NCBI GenBank assembly: GCA_964019335.1
Contig: OZ025672.1
Coordinates: 434,001-498,000, forward strand
Direction: 5' to 3'
From: Diplonema japonicum
Taxonomy: Eukaryota > Euglenozoa > Diplonemea > Diplonemida > Diplonemidae
DNA length: 64,000 nucleotides
Shown: one piece after another, positions 37,998 to 48,367 of the stretch
How the letters are laid out: every line of letters begins with the position of its first letter
Numbering within the stretch: position 1 is the first letter of the stretch
Made by a program: the position numbers and the translations under genes
The notes under the pieces: model-generated
Database searches by the model: none
What the model saw: the letters and a program-made list of their open reading frames with translations, nothing else
Told to the model about the DNA's origin: nothing

Positions 37998-38709
37998 TAA
38001 AAGGTTGCGAGTAACAGGGTGGGGGAAGAAATATAAACACGAGAAACAAGGAGAAATCTAAAGGGAGCGGGATGGGAATGGAAATATAAAAAAAAAGAAC
38101 AGAAAAAAGCTTCGGAGGGGGGGACAACAAAAAACATAACGCCTCCGTTTCCTTCTTTTTTTTGCTGTGCTTAATTTATTTGTTTTCTAAATATTCTTCC
38201 AAAGACAGATGCGATGTCCCTCGTTCACTTCCACACAAGGTGAAGAAAGGAGAATAAAAGAAGAAAGAAAAAGGATGGAATGAAGAAGAAAAAAAAAAAC
38301 TCTTCTTGCTTTCTACAAACCTATGACTTGTTTAACGACAAGAAAAGGGAATGGGATGGCGGGGTGGCAACTTTATTTTACTTTTCTTCTTTTTCTGTCG
38401 CAGCAATGTTACCAGAGGGTGGGGGGGGTAGTTTACAATGACAGAGTGGAAGGGACGGGGAGAAAAAAAAAATCCTTAGACCAACATTTAGCGACAAGGG
38501 AGGGGGGAAGGTGGCACCCTTTTTTTTATTTTGTTTGGGCATTTGTTGTCGTTCTTTAGTTTTTCTTTTCTTTTTTTTTTTTTTTTTTTAAAAGGGGAAG
38601 ATCTCTAACATCATACAGAAAAAAAAAGGAAGAAAAAAGAAAAGGTAAGAACAGAGTCCGAAGGATGGGGAGAATGCTTTTTACAAAAAAAATCTAGTTT
38701 AAACAAAAT
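37956..38709. other. Intergenic spacer, homopolymer-rich
   Basis: T runs, G runs and A runs. No gene recognised. Confidence 0.6.
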
Positions 38710-41106
38710 CTAATGTTTCAAACTTTTACGCCCCGCGGTCCCTCGGCGAGTGCTGGGGGACTGGGATTTTCGTGGTCGGGGTGCAGTGGCGGATCTGTTT
38801 TTTTTTTTTTTTCCCCCTATCCTCTTCACATACCCAATGTCCTGTGTATGGTTGGTCCTGCCCCGTTCTCCAGCTGGCGCAACAGCGCCTTTCCGGCGGC
38901 CAAGAGAAGCAGTTCTAGATATTTTCTGCTTGGTGATGGTAGAGATGCCAACATGGGTTGGTGCCTTCGGGCGTGCGGCTTGCCCTGTTGTAGCAGGAAC
39001 AGAGTCCCTTCCCCGAGGGAGAGAAGGAGGAGAGCTGATTTTCGGCATGTGCACCTCAGGTCTGATGTTGGACATCCTCAGCTTTGAGAAGACCATGCCG
39101 GGCTGCACCTTGTTCATGTGTCCGTTCTTCACCTCGAAGGTGGCGCTGTCGCTGACGACGTACCTCTGGGTCACAAGCGACCCGTTGGCCCACTCGCCGA
39201 GGATCACATTGTTGCCCTCTTGCTGTTCACCTGGTCCGTGCTTCTGCCCCTTTGCCCAGCACCCATCGTACACAACTGTCTTACTGATGTACCTCCCCTG
39301 CCCCTCCATGGCGTCCGCCTTCCACTCCCCTTCGTAGGTCGACCCGTCAGCCCATGTTTTGTACCCCCACCCGTCCATCTTCCCGTTATTAAACGCGCCT
39401 TTGTACATGCTCTTGTCCGCTGCCTTGTAGACCCCCTCGCCGTTCAGCTCGTCGTCCGCCCACTGGCCTTCAAAGAGCTCCCCGTGCGGGCTCACCAGCC
39501 TCCCTCTCCCGTGTCTCAGATCGTTCGACCACGCGCCCGTGTACTCCTTTCCGTCCGAGTACACAAAGACACCTTCGCCGTGTTTTTTGTTCGCGATCCA
39601 CTGTCCTTCGTACTTCTCGCCATCGGGCCATGTCCACACACCCGCTCCGTGCCTCCTCCCACAGCTGAAAGATCCTGTGAAGACGCCACCGCACGCCCAC
39701 TTGTAAACACCCTCCCCGTCGAACTGGTCCTCTTTCCATTGCCCTTCGTACACGTCGCCGTTTGCCATCATCAGTGCGCCAGTGCCTTCCCTCTTGTCCT
39801 CCTTCCAATGTCCTTCGTAGGAGTCACCGTTGGCGTACCTGTACACACCATGGCCGTGCTGCTTCTCCTTCACCCACACACCAGTGTAGCTGTCACCGTC
39901 TGGCCATGTCCGTGTCCCCTTGCCTTCAAAGAAGCCGTCGTTGAAGTCGCCCGTGTCGATGATGCCCTCGTGCCAGTGGTACACACCCTTCCCGTCGTAC
40001 TTGTGGTTCTTCCACTCGCCCTCATACACGTCACCACCAGCCATTTTCAGGGCGCCCCGGCCTTGGCGCAGCCCGTCCACCCACTGCCCTGTGTACGTGT
40101 GGCCTTCCGAGTACTCGAAGGTGCCGTCTCCGTTCGGTCGGTCGTCCTTCCAGCTGCCGTCGTAGATGGCCCCCGATGTCATGGCGAGCTTGCCCTGCCC
40201 CTCGCGTGAGTCGTTCAGCCATTCACCTTCGTAGACATCGCCTGAAGTGTAGGTGAAGGTCCCCGTCCCTGTCTTCTTGCCCTCCGCCCATGTGCCGACG
40301 TAGTGGTCGCCAGACGCGTACGAGAACTCACCTTCGCCGTGTTTCTTGTCGCATGACCAACCTCCGGAGTAGCTGTCGCCGTTGGTCCATGTGCGTGTCC
40401 CCTCGCCATGGAAGTACCCGTGGTCGAAGCTGCCTTTGTAGAAGTTGCCTTCCTTCCACGTGTATTCACCGTCGCCGTGGAACTTGTCGTTGTACCAGGT
40501 GCCCTCGTAGATATCCCCGGAGGACATGGTGAACCGCCCGTAGCCCTGGCGGATGTCGCCCACCCAGTCGCCGTCGTAGGTGTCGCCTGAGTGGTAGGTG
40601 TAGCGACCGCGGCCGTGCTTCTTGGATTCCTTCCACCCGCCTTTGTAGGACTCACCGTCTGTCCATTTTCGTTCGCCTTCACCGTCGAAGTTGCCTGATT
40701 TGAAGCCACCTTGATGCACGGTGCCGTCGGCCCACATGAAGACTCCTGTGCCGTCCCGTTGGTTCATCTTCCATGTTCCTTCGTACGTGTCGCCTTGGGA
40801 CGTTGTGCAGGAGCCCGTTCCGTGACGCTCATCAGCCACCCACTCCCCTTCGTACATCTCCCCGTTGTTCATTGTCAGCTTTCCATGCCCGTCCCTCTTG
40901 TTGTCCTTCCAGGACCCTGTGTACACGTCGCTGTTGTCGTACGTCATGGTGCCTTGGCCCTCCCTGGCAGACTTCAGCCCCCCTTCGTACACTCCTTCCG
41001 AGAACTGTATGCGCCCTTCGTAGGTGAGGTTCTGGTTGTTGTTACTCTGCCACCGATTACCCGTCGGGTATGAAGGAAGGTATGGCTTCTCTGGAGTGGA
41101 CGGCAT
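38710..41106 (-). CDS. MORN-repeat protein
   Basis: The 798-residue protein consists, from about residue 28 to 640, of roughly two dozen tandem 23-residue MORN units of the form YEGxWxxxxxHGxGxxxxxxGxx. The C-terminal about 150 residues are basic, Ser/Pro-rich and end in RKSLKH. MORN proteins act as extended scaffolds on membranes or the cytoskeleton, for example in flagella and basal bodies. In some families they carry a PIP-kinase or SET domain, which is absent here. The DNA is strongly repetitive in codon pattern but individual units differ, so the array is old rather than recently expanded. Confidence 0.95.
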   Translation of the reverse strand: MPSTPEKPYLPSYPTGNRWQSNNNQNLTYEGRIQFSEGVYEGGLKSAREGQGTMTYDNSDVYTGSWKDNKRDGHGKLTMNNGEMYEGEWVADERHGTGSCTTSQGDTYEGTWKMNQRDGTGVFMWADGTVHQGGFKSGNFDGEGERKWTDGESYKGGWKESKKHGRGRYTYHSGDTYDGDWVGDIRQGYGRFTMSSGDIYEGTWYNDKFHGDGEYTWKEGNFYKGSFDHGYFHGEGTRTWTNGDSYSGGWSCDKKHGEGEFSYASGDHYVGTWAEGKKTGTGTFTYTSGDVYEGEWLNDSREGQGKLAMTSGAIYDGSWKDDRPNGDGTFEYSEGHTYTGQWVDGLRQGRGALKMAGGDVYEGEWKNHKYDGKGVYHWHEGIIDTGDFNDGFFEGKGTRTWPDGDSYTGVWVKEKQHGHGVYRYANGDSYEGHWKEDKREGTGALMMANGDVYEGQWKEDQFDGEGVYKWACGGVFTGSFSCGRRHGAGVWTWPDGEKYEGQWIANKKHGEGVFVYSDGKEYTGAWSNDLRHGRGRLVSPHGELFEGQWADDELNGEGVYKAADKSMYKGAFNNGKMDGWGYKTWADGSTYEGEWKADAMEGQGRYISKTVVYDGCWAKGQKHGPGEQQEGNNVILGEWANGSLVTQRYVVSDSATFEVKNGHMNKVQPGMVFSKLRMSNIRPEVHMPKISSPPSLPRGRDSVPATTGQAARPKAPTHVGISTITKQKISRTASLGRRKGAVAPAGERGRTNHTQDIGYVKRIGGKKKKNRSATAPRPRKSQSPSTRRGTAGRKSLKH

Positions 41107-42039
41107 TGTTACTTTATTTCTATTTTTTTTTCTCTATTTCCTTCCCCTTCCTCCTCACCCTTTTCCTAGGTTTTTTTTTTTTTTTTTTTTTTTCCCTCCC
41201 TTCACAATGTAAAGAAGACAAAAAAAGGAAACACACAAACAGAAAAAGAAAAAAAAAAAAAAGCGGGGTGGGGCAGACTTCTGTGGTTGTGGGTTGGGCA
41301 CGCGAAGAGTGAAAACAAAAAAAAAAACAAAAAAATATTGGTGGACAGGAAAAACGGAGGGGGGGAGCAGGGGGGGGAAAGAAAAAGAGGGGTTACTCTA
41401 GAGGAAACAAAAAAGAAATAAGCGAAAGAAAGAAGGGAACAAAGGAGAAGAAAAAAAAAAAACTCTCAAACTTGCAAACCCTTGATGCATCTTCTTCCTT
41501 TTGGTCGCTTCTTTTTTTCCCATTTGTTGTTTGTTTCTCTTCTTCCTCTTTTTTTTTTTGTGAAAAAAAAAGAAAAAAAATCTCCATTTTAAAAGGCCCT
41601 ACCAATAAGTACTCTCAAATCAGAAACAAGGCTCACGCACTCACTTCACATGAGTAGTGGAAAGGGGGCGGGAGGGATGGAAAAAAAAAAAAAAAAAAAA
41701 AGGCGGAATACCAATTTTCAGGGAAGGAGGGTCTGAAACCAACCACCTGGCTCTCCTGGATTTTCAAGGGGTAAAAAACAGTTAAAAGAGGTAAGCTATT
41801 TCTTCATTTTTTTCTTCTTTTATTTTTTTTTGTGATTCTTCTCTTTTAAATTCGAGCCTCCCTTTTCTTTTTCATTTTTTTTTTTTTTTTTTTTTCACGA
41901 TGGTATTAAAGAAAGGCCCTCTTTTCAACTGTGCTAAATCGAGCTTTTAGGGAGAGTTTTTGACAACAGAAGAGGCAGGTAGGAAATAATAGGGGAGGGA
42001 CTATTTTTTTCATCCCCCTCATTTTTTTTTTTTTTTTTT
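41107..42039. other. Intergenic spacer, homopolymer-rich
   Basis: T, A and G runs dominate, and a few complex stretches show no coding signal. Confidence 0.6.
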
Positions 42040-42111
42040 CTACGCCACCTTCTTGTACTTGTTCATGTAGATGTAAGCCATAATCACCGCCAGGATGGCG
42101 AAAATGAGCCA

Positions 42112-42151
<40 letters not shown>

Positions 42152-42527
42152 CCCCATACTTGCTCCCTTCACCACCAGACTTGTTTGTAAGGTCCTCATC
42201 AGACATGAGGGTGGCGCCCTGAAGTTTACCAATGCAGTACTTCTTCATCAGCTCCCTGGCGTTGCTGCCGTGGCCAATCTGCTTGAACTCTTCCGTAGCG
42301 TCGGACCCAGCCTTCTCCAGAAGAACCTCAGCACCACCAGGGTGCTGGCTCATATATTTCTTGATTTTGTACACCCTTCCCCCGATGGCCAACCATGGTG
42401 CCTCGTGGCTGTTGTGCTTGCTGAGCTCCTCCTCAGTGATCTCCTTCAGCTTCGAGTCGTCGTTGCAGACAAGCTCCTCGTCGGAGTCCTCGGTGGTAGG
42501 GACCGGCTTCGAGTCGTCAGTGGTCAT
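42040..42527 (-). CDS. Tail-anchored cytochrome b5, two exons
   Basis: Exon 1 is 42527-42160 and exon 2 is 42112-42040, joined across a 47-nt intron (42159-42113) that is mostly A. The product has 146 residues. The haem domain has ITEEELSKHNSHEAPWLAIGGRVYKIKKYMSQHPGGAEVLLEKAGSDATEEFKQIGHGSNARELM, with both axial His (HPGG and GHGS). Exon 2 supplies only the membrane anchor, WLIFAILAVIMAYIYMNKYKKVA. The protein would sit in the ER or outer mitochondrial membrane and pass electrons to desaturases, P450s or similar enzymes. Without splicing, the anchor would be replaced by poly-Lys, so correct splicing decides membrane attachment. Confidence 0.92.
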
Positions 42528-42825
42528 TTTTTTTTTTTTTTTTTTTGTAAGTGATTAAGTTGATGAAAAATACTGGGATGGGTTGAATTCTTTTTTTTTT
42601 TTTAAAACACAACAGGTGGTTGGCAACGACAGAACAAAAAAAAAAAAGAAGAAAAAAACTAGTTTGGCGCTCCATTTGTTTGTGCGCACGAGCGGAATTT
42701 TACCTAATAAAATAGCTCATTACGCTGTCATCAACTAGTTTTTAGTCTCGACAATAATATTGTTAAAAAAAAAAAAAAAAAATGCTCTATGGGTGGTTTT
42801 TCCTTCTTCTTTTTCTCTCCCATTC

Positions 42826-42905
42826 TCATCTATTCCGCCGAGGTGCTGCTACGATCTCAACCTTTTTTTGTTGCCGTGAACTGCTTCGATGCCTTCGTGT
42901 TGAAT

Positions 42906-42940
<35 letters not shown>

Positions 42941-43923
42941 TGGAAGTACAATACACACCTGGTTGGCTGTGCGGCAGGGGGGCTTGCAGATCTTTTCCGT
43001 GTGCCCGCCTTCCCAATGTGTTGGATGATGTACTCCAGCTCTTTGATCTTCGCAGATAGCTCAGCCTTGTCCTCCATAAGCTTCCGGATCTCCGACTCGG
43101 ATACCTTGCACTTGGCAACACACACTTCGAGGTTTTTGTAGATATTATCAGCGAGTTTTGAGTTGAGCGCTGCGTATCGTGCTTTTTTCTGGCTCTCTGC
43201 CAGAGAGGCTGAGAGGGCAGCGAAGCGCCTGTTGGATGCAACAAGGGAGTTTTCAAGAGATCGTATCTGTCGCTCCTTGCGCACTACGCGGTCTTCAAAA
43301 GTGCTCATTGGGGGCTTCGGACCTGCCTCCCTCTCTTTCAGTAATGTGTGTATCAGCCGCAGGTCGTCCTCTCTCACGCAGAGGAACGCAGCGTACATCT
43401 CTTCGATGTGTTCATCATACAGCGCCACAATGGCCTCCAAGCTCTCTTGCGTCACCATCCCAGTAGGTATTATCATATCTTGCACGGGTTGCTCTTGTTG
43501 TTTGTGTACCTTTGCTTGTGCTGCTTCGCTTCTCTTTCGCAGCTCTTCCAACATCCTCAGCTCCTCTACTGTCTCGTACTCCTCATCCGTCCCATCTGGC
43601 ACGTCCTCCAGTACCTCTGGAAGCGGCATCGGCCTCCTCACTGTTTTCTCCTTGTACGGTATTGGTACGTGCTTCCTCACGGTTGGCTCTTTTGCTTTTT
43701 CCCTTGCCTGTGTCTTCGCCACCCATGCCATTGTTGGTACACTTCGTCCCCGTGTTCCGTTCTTTCCACCGCTCTTCACCTTCTCTTTCTCCGCATGTTG
43801 CTTTTCGTTCATCCCCGATCTAATCTCTGCCTGGTACTGCTTGATCACGGAGGGAACAAATTTCAGCCCTTCGCTCTCTTCAAGCAGCTGCAGTTCTTGT
43901 CGTAGCCGCGGCGACAAGTCCAT
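42826..43923 (-). CDS. Coiled-coil protein of unknown function, two exons
   Basis: The reading frame is open throughout, but a T-rich stretch encoding poly-Phe is best read as an intron starting GTGTGT at 42958. It ends either at AAG (42893, 66 nt) or at CAG (42881, 78 nt); both keep the frame. The protein of about 340 residues has a basic N-terminal half with Pro, a Glu-rich segment, and two coiled-coil stretches (about 115-145 and 205-305). No domain is recognised. Neighbouring genes look cytoskeletal, which is weak context. Confidence 0.7.
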
Positions 43924-44003
43924 TGCGGCCTGTGGTGAGGGTGGGGGTGGAACGCTTTTCTGAGAATTAAATAATAAAGGTAACTACATGTTCACGTAGT
44001 CAA

Positions 44004-46331
44004 TCAGGTCCTCCCGAAAGGGTTGACGTGTTTTGTACACAGCTTAACGGCCTTGTAGGGGCTCTTGCGATGGAAAGACGCCTGGCCCTGGTCATGGGTG
44101 TATGTAAAAGTGTGGGCACGAGTGCCCTGGTGATGTCCTGTGTAGGTACTAGGTGACGACACTCCTCGGAAGCCGAGGGGGTCACAATCAGACTGGGGTG
44201 GCTGGTGTGACTTGGACGGCCGGTATGGTCTCGGGGTGCACCACCAGCCTTCCACAGGGCGTATCTGGTGTGTGCTGGGCTGCGATGGCGACAGGTGGTA
44301 CCTCATTCTGCAGGGCAGCCTGCTATCAGCGTACCAAGCTGGCACACTCACCGTCGTCTTAGCCTTCCTAACGCTCTTCACCTTCCTAACGCCAGTCTCT
44401 TTTGCCTCTCTGAAGAAGCTCTGTTCGTCCTCAAGGCTCCCAGCATCGGAAACGTCAAGGAGGATGCCTTCTTTGTCATTCCTCACCCATGATGCCTTAG
44501 AGCGGATGGTAGCAGGTGTGGCGGGTCCACCCGCGGTGCTGAAAGAAGCATTTGGGTTGCTCTCCAGCCATGCTGTGCTGAGCAGCACCACTGCACAGCT
44601 GCCTGTGACAGCAGCAGTTGTGACTATGTACTCCACCAGCCAGTATGGCATGTCCATGGTTGACCCCAGTGGGATCCCGTCCAGGGCCTTTGAGTACCCT
44701 GCACGCCAGGCAACAATGGCTACCAGTGTCATGACGGGTACTAATGAATCCAGCACGTAGTCAGCGATGATGTCCGCACAGAGGGCGTCGGCCTCGGCGA
44801 GGATGTCCCATGTGCAGCCCTCCTGAGTGTCCCAGAAGTAGTACAGCTCGTCACCCGGTTCATGGGAGGTCTCCTTTGGCACCCGCTGGATGGGCTTGCT
44901 CTCCTCGTAGAAATCGAGCAGTGCCATGCGCAACGTTTTGATGAAGTGCGCTGAAGGACCTACGAAGACGTCGGAAGGCTTCTTCGGCGCTACGAGCTGC
45001 GAAGCAAGAGGCTTCTTTGTCTTCTTTCTTTTGGCACTGTACCCGCTTTTCTTTGCGCTCCGGTTCACCACGGACTGCCCGGCCTCTTGCAGCAGCGACG
45101 TGAAGTCGTCTATCTTCGTGCTTTCCATGTTTTTCATTACAGAAAGCGCTTTCACGTTTCGCTGGGCACGCCGCTCGTCTTTTGTCATCTCAGAGAGTTG
45201 CACGTTGGTGTCGTGGTCTTCTTCAATGGTTCGTTCCTCTTTGATGAGGTCGGCCATCTGTGTCTCGGCCCCCTCCTTTGCCAGCAGCAAGGCAATGCCG
45301 TCCCTGGGGTCAGTGATGATCTCGCTCGTCGCAACACACTTCTCTATGATGTACTGCATGGCCTTCTTCTCCATGCGGAGCTGCTTTAAGGAATACTGGA
45401 AATGAAGCTCCGTGGCGCGACCCAGGCTCTCCTTCACCCTGCTGACAATGTCTACCTGCTTTTCGTCAATGCTTCCCTCTTGCACGCGTTGGTTGTAGTC
45501 CAGCTTGCCTTTAGTAGCAATGTCCCCAGGGACCCTCTTTTTCGGTGTCTTGCGCTTTTTCCCTTGCATCTCTTCGTATCTTGTTGTCTCTTCTGCAGTC
45601 ATCACGGGCTCTTCTTCTCGCCACTTCTCCTGCAGGGCTTTGATCGTGTCCTGAAGCTTCTCGATCATTCTTGCTGCAAGGAACCGACGCCGCTTCGCGT
45701 CCTCAGACCTCGCCGCGCCTTGCTTCCCGATGGCATGCAGCTCTGCTCTGTACTTCGAGATGGACGCTTCGATGCGCCGCTCCTCAGCGCGGCATTCCTG
45801 ACGGAAGGCTTCAATCTCAGCAACCTTCTGCCGCACGGCTTTGTCAAGTTTTGTGTTGATGAGGAGTACTTTAGTTGCATCGTCCTTTTTGCCGCTATTC
45901 TCGGTTCCGGTGGTAGAGATGTCTGTGAGGAGTTCCTCGCGTTCGGAGCGGAGGGCATCTTTGTCGCGTGCATCAACAGCATCGGAGGAGAGAAGGGACG
46001 AGACCTCCTCAAGGCGTGTGCAGGTTCTCATGAACTGCTTGCCGGGGTCCTCCTCCTTATCCAAAGAAACGTCCTGTGGTTTGCGTACCCCTATTTCCCT
46101 ATCAAGCCGGGTGGTCAACACCGAATCCTGCGGTGCAAGCGCCACCTCATCCACAGTATACCACACCAGCTCCATTGAAGGCCCCCTCACAAGGAACGGC
46201 TTGCGCCCCACTGTTTCTAGCACAACTTCTCCCACTTCGCCTACTTGTATTGAGCCCTTCTTCGTCCTGTCCTTCAGCACTACCATGTCTCCCTTCGAAG
46301 GCTTCCCATTAGGCACACCATGTTGACTCAT
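44004..46331 (-). CDS. Large coiled-coil protein with two hydrophobic segments, unidentified
   Basis: The 775-residue protein starts with a beta-rich module (about 12-65, KGDMVVLKDRTKKGSIQVGEVGEVV) of SH3/KOW-like look. A long charged coiled coil runs from about 70 to 430. Around residues 545-610 lie two probable membrane helices (LVPVMTLVAIVAWRAGY and MPYWLVEYIVTTAAVTGSCAVVLLSTAW). The last 120 residues are Ser/Pro/His-rich. No enzyme motif is visible. Confidence 0.75.
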   Translation of the reverse strand: MSQHGVPNGKPSKGDMVVLKDRTKKGSIQVGEVGEVVLETVGRKPFLVRGPSMELVWYTVDEVALAPQDSVLTTRLDREIGVRKPQDVSLDKEEDPGKQFMRTCTRLEEVSSLLSSDAVDARDKDALRSEREELLTDISTTGTENSGKKDDATKVLLINTKLDKAVRQKVAEIEAFRQECRAEERRIEASISKYRAELHAIGKQGAARSEDAKRRRFLAARMIEKLQDTIKALQEKWREEEPVMTAEETTRYEEMQGKKRKTPKKRVPGDIATKGKLDYNQRVQEGSIDEKQVDIVSRVKESLGRATELHFQYSLKQLRMEKKAMQYIIEKCVATSEIITDPRDGIALLLAKEGAETQMADLIKEERTIEEDHDTNVQLSEMTKDERRAQRNVKALSVMKNMESTKIDDFTSLLQEAGQSVVNRSAKKSGYSAKRKKTKKPLASQLVAPKKPSDVFVGPSAHFIKTLRMALLDFYEESKPIQRVPKETSHEPGDELYYFWDTQEGCTWDILAEADALCADIIADYVLDSLVPVMTLVAIVAWRAGYSKALDGIPLGSTMDMPYWLVEYIVTTAAVTGSCAVVLLSTAWLESNPNASFSTAGGPATPATIRSKASWVRNDKEGILLDVSDAGSLEDEQSFFREAKETGVRKVKSVRKAKTTVSVPAWYADSRLPCRMRYHLSPSQPSTHQIRPVEGWWCTPRPYRPSKSHQPPQSDCDPLGFRGVSSPSTYTGHHQGTRAHTFTYTHDQGQASFHRKSPYKAVKLCTKHVNPFGRT

Positions 46332-46440
46332 TACCTGCGAGCAGTGAGAGTGGAGATCTTCTCTTTTTTTTTTTTCTTCTTTTCTTATCCACCTTACAAG
46401 AAATGGTCATTGAGCTTCAAGTGTAAAGCTAAGGTCGTCT

Positions 46441-48231
46441 CTACTCACGGATCATTGTCAGCTGCCACAGATCGGATGTTTTCATTGTTTGGTTTGCACC
46501 GCCCCATATCACCATAAATTGTGTGGACACCTGGTGCGGGATGGTGCCGCGGGACATCAGCACACCGCTGTAATGGTATTTGGCGCGGAGCTCTTGACGT
46601 TCCATGGCAAGCACCAAGCGTAGGGCTGCAGGGTCTTCCAAGGGGTACGTGGTGGTGGGGTTGGTATTCGTCTGTGATGGTATGGTGCGCGAGTCCTTCA
46701 TAAGGCGTGTGACGTCTGTGTCTGTCACAACGCACGCCATGTGCTTCCACCGCACGGAGGGCACAGTGGCCTTTGTCTTCTTCGAGGACTCCAGAACGGC
46801 AGCCGACCAGTTCCCCGTCTGCACACTGAGGATCCAGACCGTGTCGTCTACGAACTTGCTGTTAAGCTTCCCACCGTGCACCACCACGTTGTCGTCATAG
46901 GGAACAGCCACATGCCCTGTGAGACACCCCATCACACCCTCTTTGACCTGGAAAGGCCCGCCAACCTCCTTTGACCCCTTGAGATGTTGCCACCTTAAAG
47001 TCCTTGTCATCAACGTCCACGTTTCATGTGCATTGTGCCCCGTGCCTCCTACCATAACAACCATGTCCCCTATCGCCACTGCTGTGTGCATCATCCTCGG
47101 AGGTGGCATGGGGTGGATCGTGCGTAGAGGGTACCACTGCTTCTTCGACCCCTGCACCCCAAGAAAGGTGCATGTCGACAAACGTAAAATGCAAGCGGCC
47201 GCTTCATGGAGGAGGGAGAGGTCTGTCTGCGAGGTCTTCTCCTGCACAACTACTTTGAGTGTGATGGACAGCGGCTGGTGCACCACCAATGTCCTGACGT
47301 CAGCAAGAGTGAAGGAACGCCTCCCGAACTCCCCAGCGGGGCCCTTCTTATTATCTGCCCATAGCATGTCTTGTATATAGGTAGCGTACGTGTGTGGATC
47401 GCTGTCGCAGGGCAGCGAGGCGTTGAGCTCGCCGCGTGGGTTGTGGTCGTAGATGTGGAGGTCGCCCAGTACTTCGTAGTCCTTGCTTTCGCCGCCGTGG
47501 ATGAAGATTCTAGTTTCGACTGCCGCCATGGCGAACATCCAGCGGGGCTTGGGTTTCAGACCGCATATCTCCTGCTGTGTCCATGCCATGGTGACGACGT
47601 TGAAGGACCATAGGTCGTTGAAGTACCGCCCGATGGCTATGTCGGCACCGCCGAACAGAACCATCTCATCGTCTGACACCAACACAGCAGTGTGGCCGGA
47701 CCTTGGGGGCGGCGGTGTGTACGAAGCACCTTTCTTCGAAAAGGTTTCTGCAAACTGCGCTATGTTCTTGAACTGGTTCGCATTCCACGACAGCGACGGT
47801 TCCTCAATGGAGGTTTCTGCGTGCGAGAGAGCAGTCCATTTTTTAGTCCGCATGTCGTAGACCCACGTCGTGTTGCAGGCCGTGATGTCTGTCACGCCAC
47901 CGAACAGAACAAGTTTCTGCCTTGCAGAAAAAGCGGTCAATGAACACCCTGTCATGGCTGGGGGGCAGCTCTTCGGTTGCCCCTCTACAGGCACAATAGG
48001 TCTCTTGTACATCATGGGCGTCCATTTCACACCTTTCTCGTTCACGCCCCCTACCGCCTCGTCTTCTTCGGCGAGGCCTTCCTCTGCAGACTCCTCGTAC
48101 ACCAGGTCTTCATCTTCATTTATCTCCACAGCAGATTTTGACAGCATCAGGTCCATTTGCGAAGTGGCAGGCATCAAGGAGGGCGCTGGCACCAACTCGT
48201 GGTCGTCGGTTTTAAACTTGACTTTCGTCAT
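46441..48231 (-). CDS. Kelch-repeat beta-propeller protein
   Basis: The 596-residue protein has an acidic N-terminus (about 20-70) followed by at least five kelch repeats with the GG and distant Tyr/Trp pattern: KLVLFGGVTDI ... TTWVYD, RSGHTAVLVSDDEMVLFGGADI ... NDLWSFN, RIFIHGGESK ... DLHIYD, MMHTAVAIGDMVVMVGGTGHN, and NVVVHGGKLNSK. A propeller scaffold for protein binding is likely. No BTB, BACK or other domain is attached. The C-terminus returns to a final blade strand, so the propeller may close with N- and C-terminal strands. Confidence 0.88.
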   Translation of the reverse strand: MTKVKFKTDDHELVPAPSLMPATSQMDLMLSKSAVEINEDEDLVYEESAEEGLAEEDEAVGGVNEKGVKWTPMMYKRPIVPVEGQPKSCPPAMTGCSLTAFSARQKLVLFGGVTDITACNTTWVYDMRTKKWTALSHAETSIEEPSLSWNANQFKNIAQFAETFSKKGASYTPPPPRSGHTAVLVSDDEMVLFGGADIAIGRYFNDLWSFNVVTMAWTQQEICGLKPKPRWMFAMAAVETRIFIHGGESKDYEVLGDLHIYDHNPRGELNASLPCDSDPHTYATYIQDMLWADNKKGPAGEFGRRSFTLADVRTLVVHQPLSITLKVVVQEKTSQTDLSLLHEAAACILRLSTCTFLGVQGSKKQWYPLRTIHPMPPPRMMHTAVAIGDMVVMVGGTGHNAHETWTLMTRTLRWQHLKGSKEVGGPFQVKEGVMGCLTGHVAVPYDDNVVVHGGKLNSKFVDDTVWILSVQTGNWSAAVLESSKKTKATVPSVRWKHMACVVTDTDVTRLMKDSRTIPSQTNTNPTTTYPLEDPAALRLVLAMERQELRAKYHYSGVLMSRGTIPHQVSTQFMVIWGGANQTMKTSDLWQLTMIRE

Positions 48232-48367
48232 TTGTGTAATCTGAGTGGTAGTGGGAACAACGATTTGTAGGGGGGGGGGGGGAGAAAACTTAAAAATTAT
48301 TAAAAAAAACTGGTTTTTTTTCTTTTTTTTTTTCCTTCCTTTTCCTTTTTTTTTTTAAACTTCAACT

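Noticed and set aside
38750-40209. Plus-strand ORFs antisense to the MORN gene
   Set aside because: They arise from the biased codon pattern of the repeats. The minus-strand MORN frame explains the sequence.
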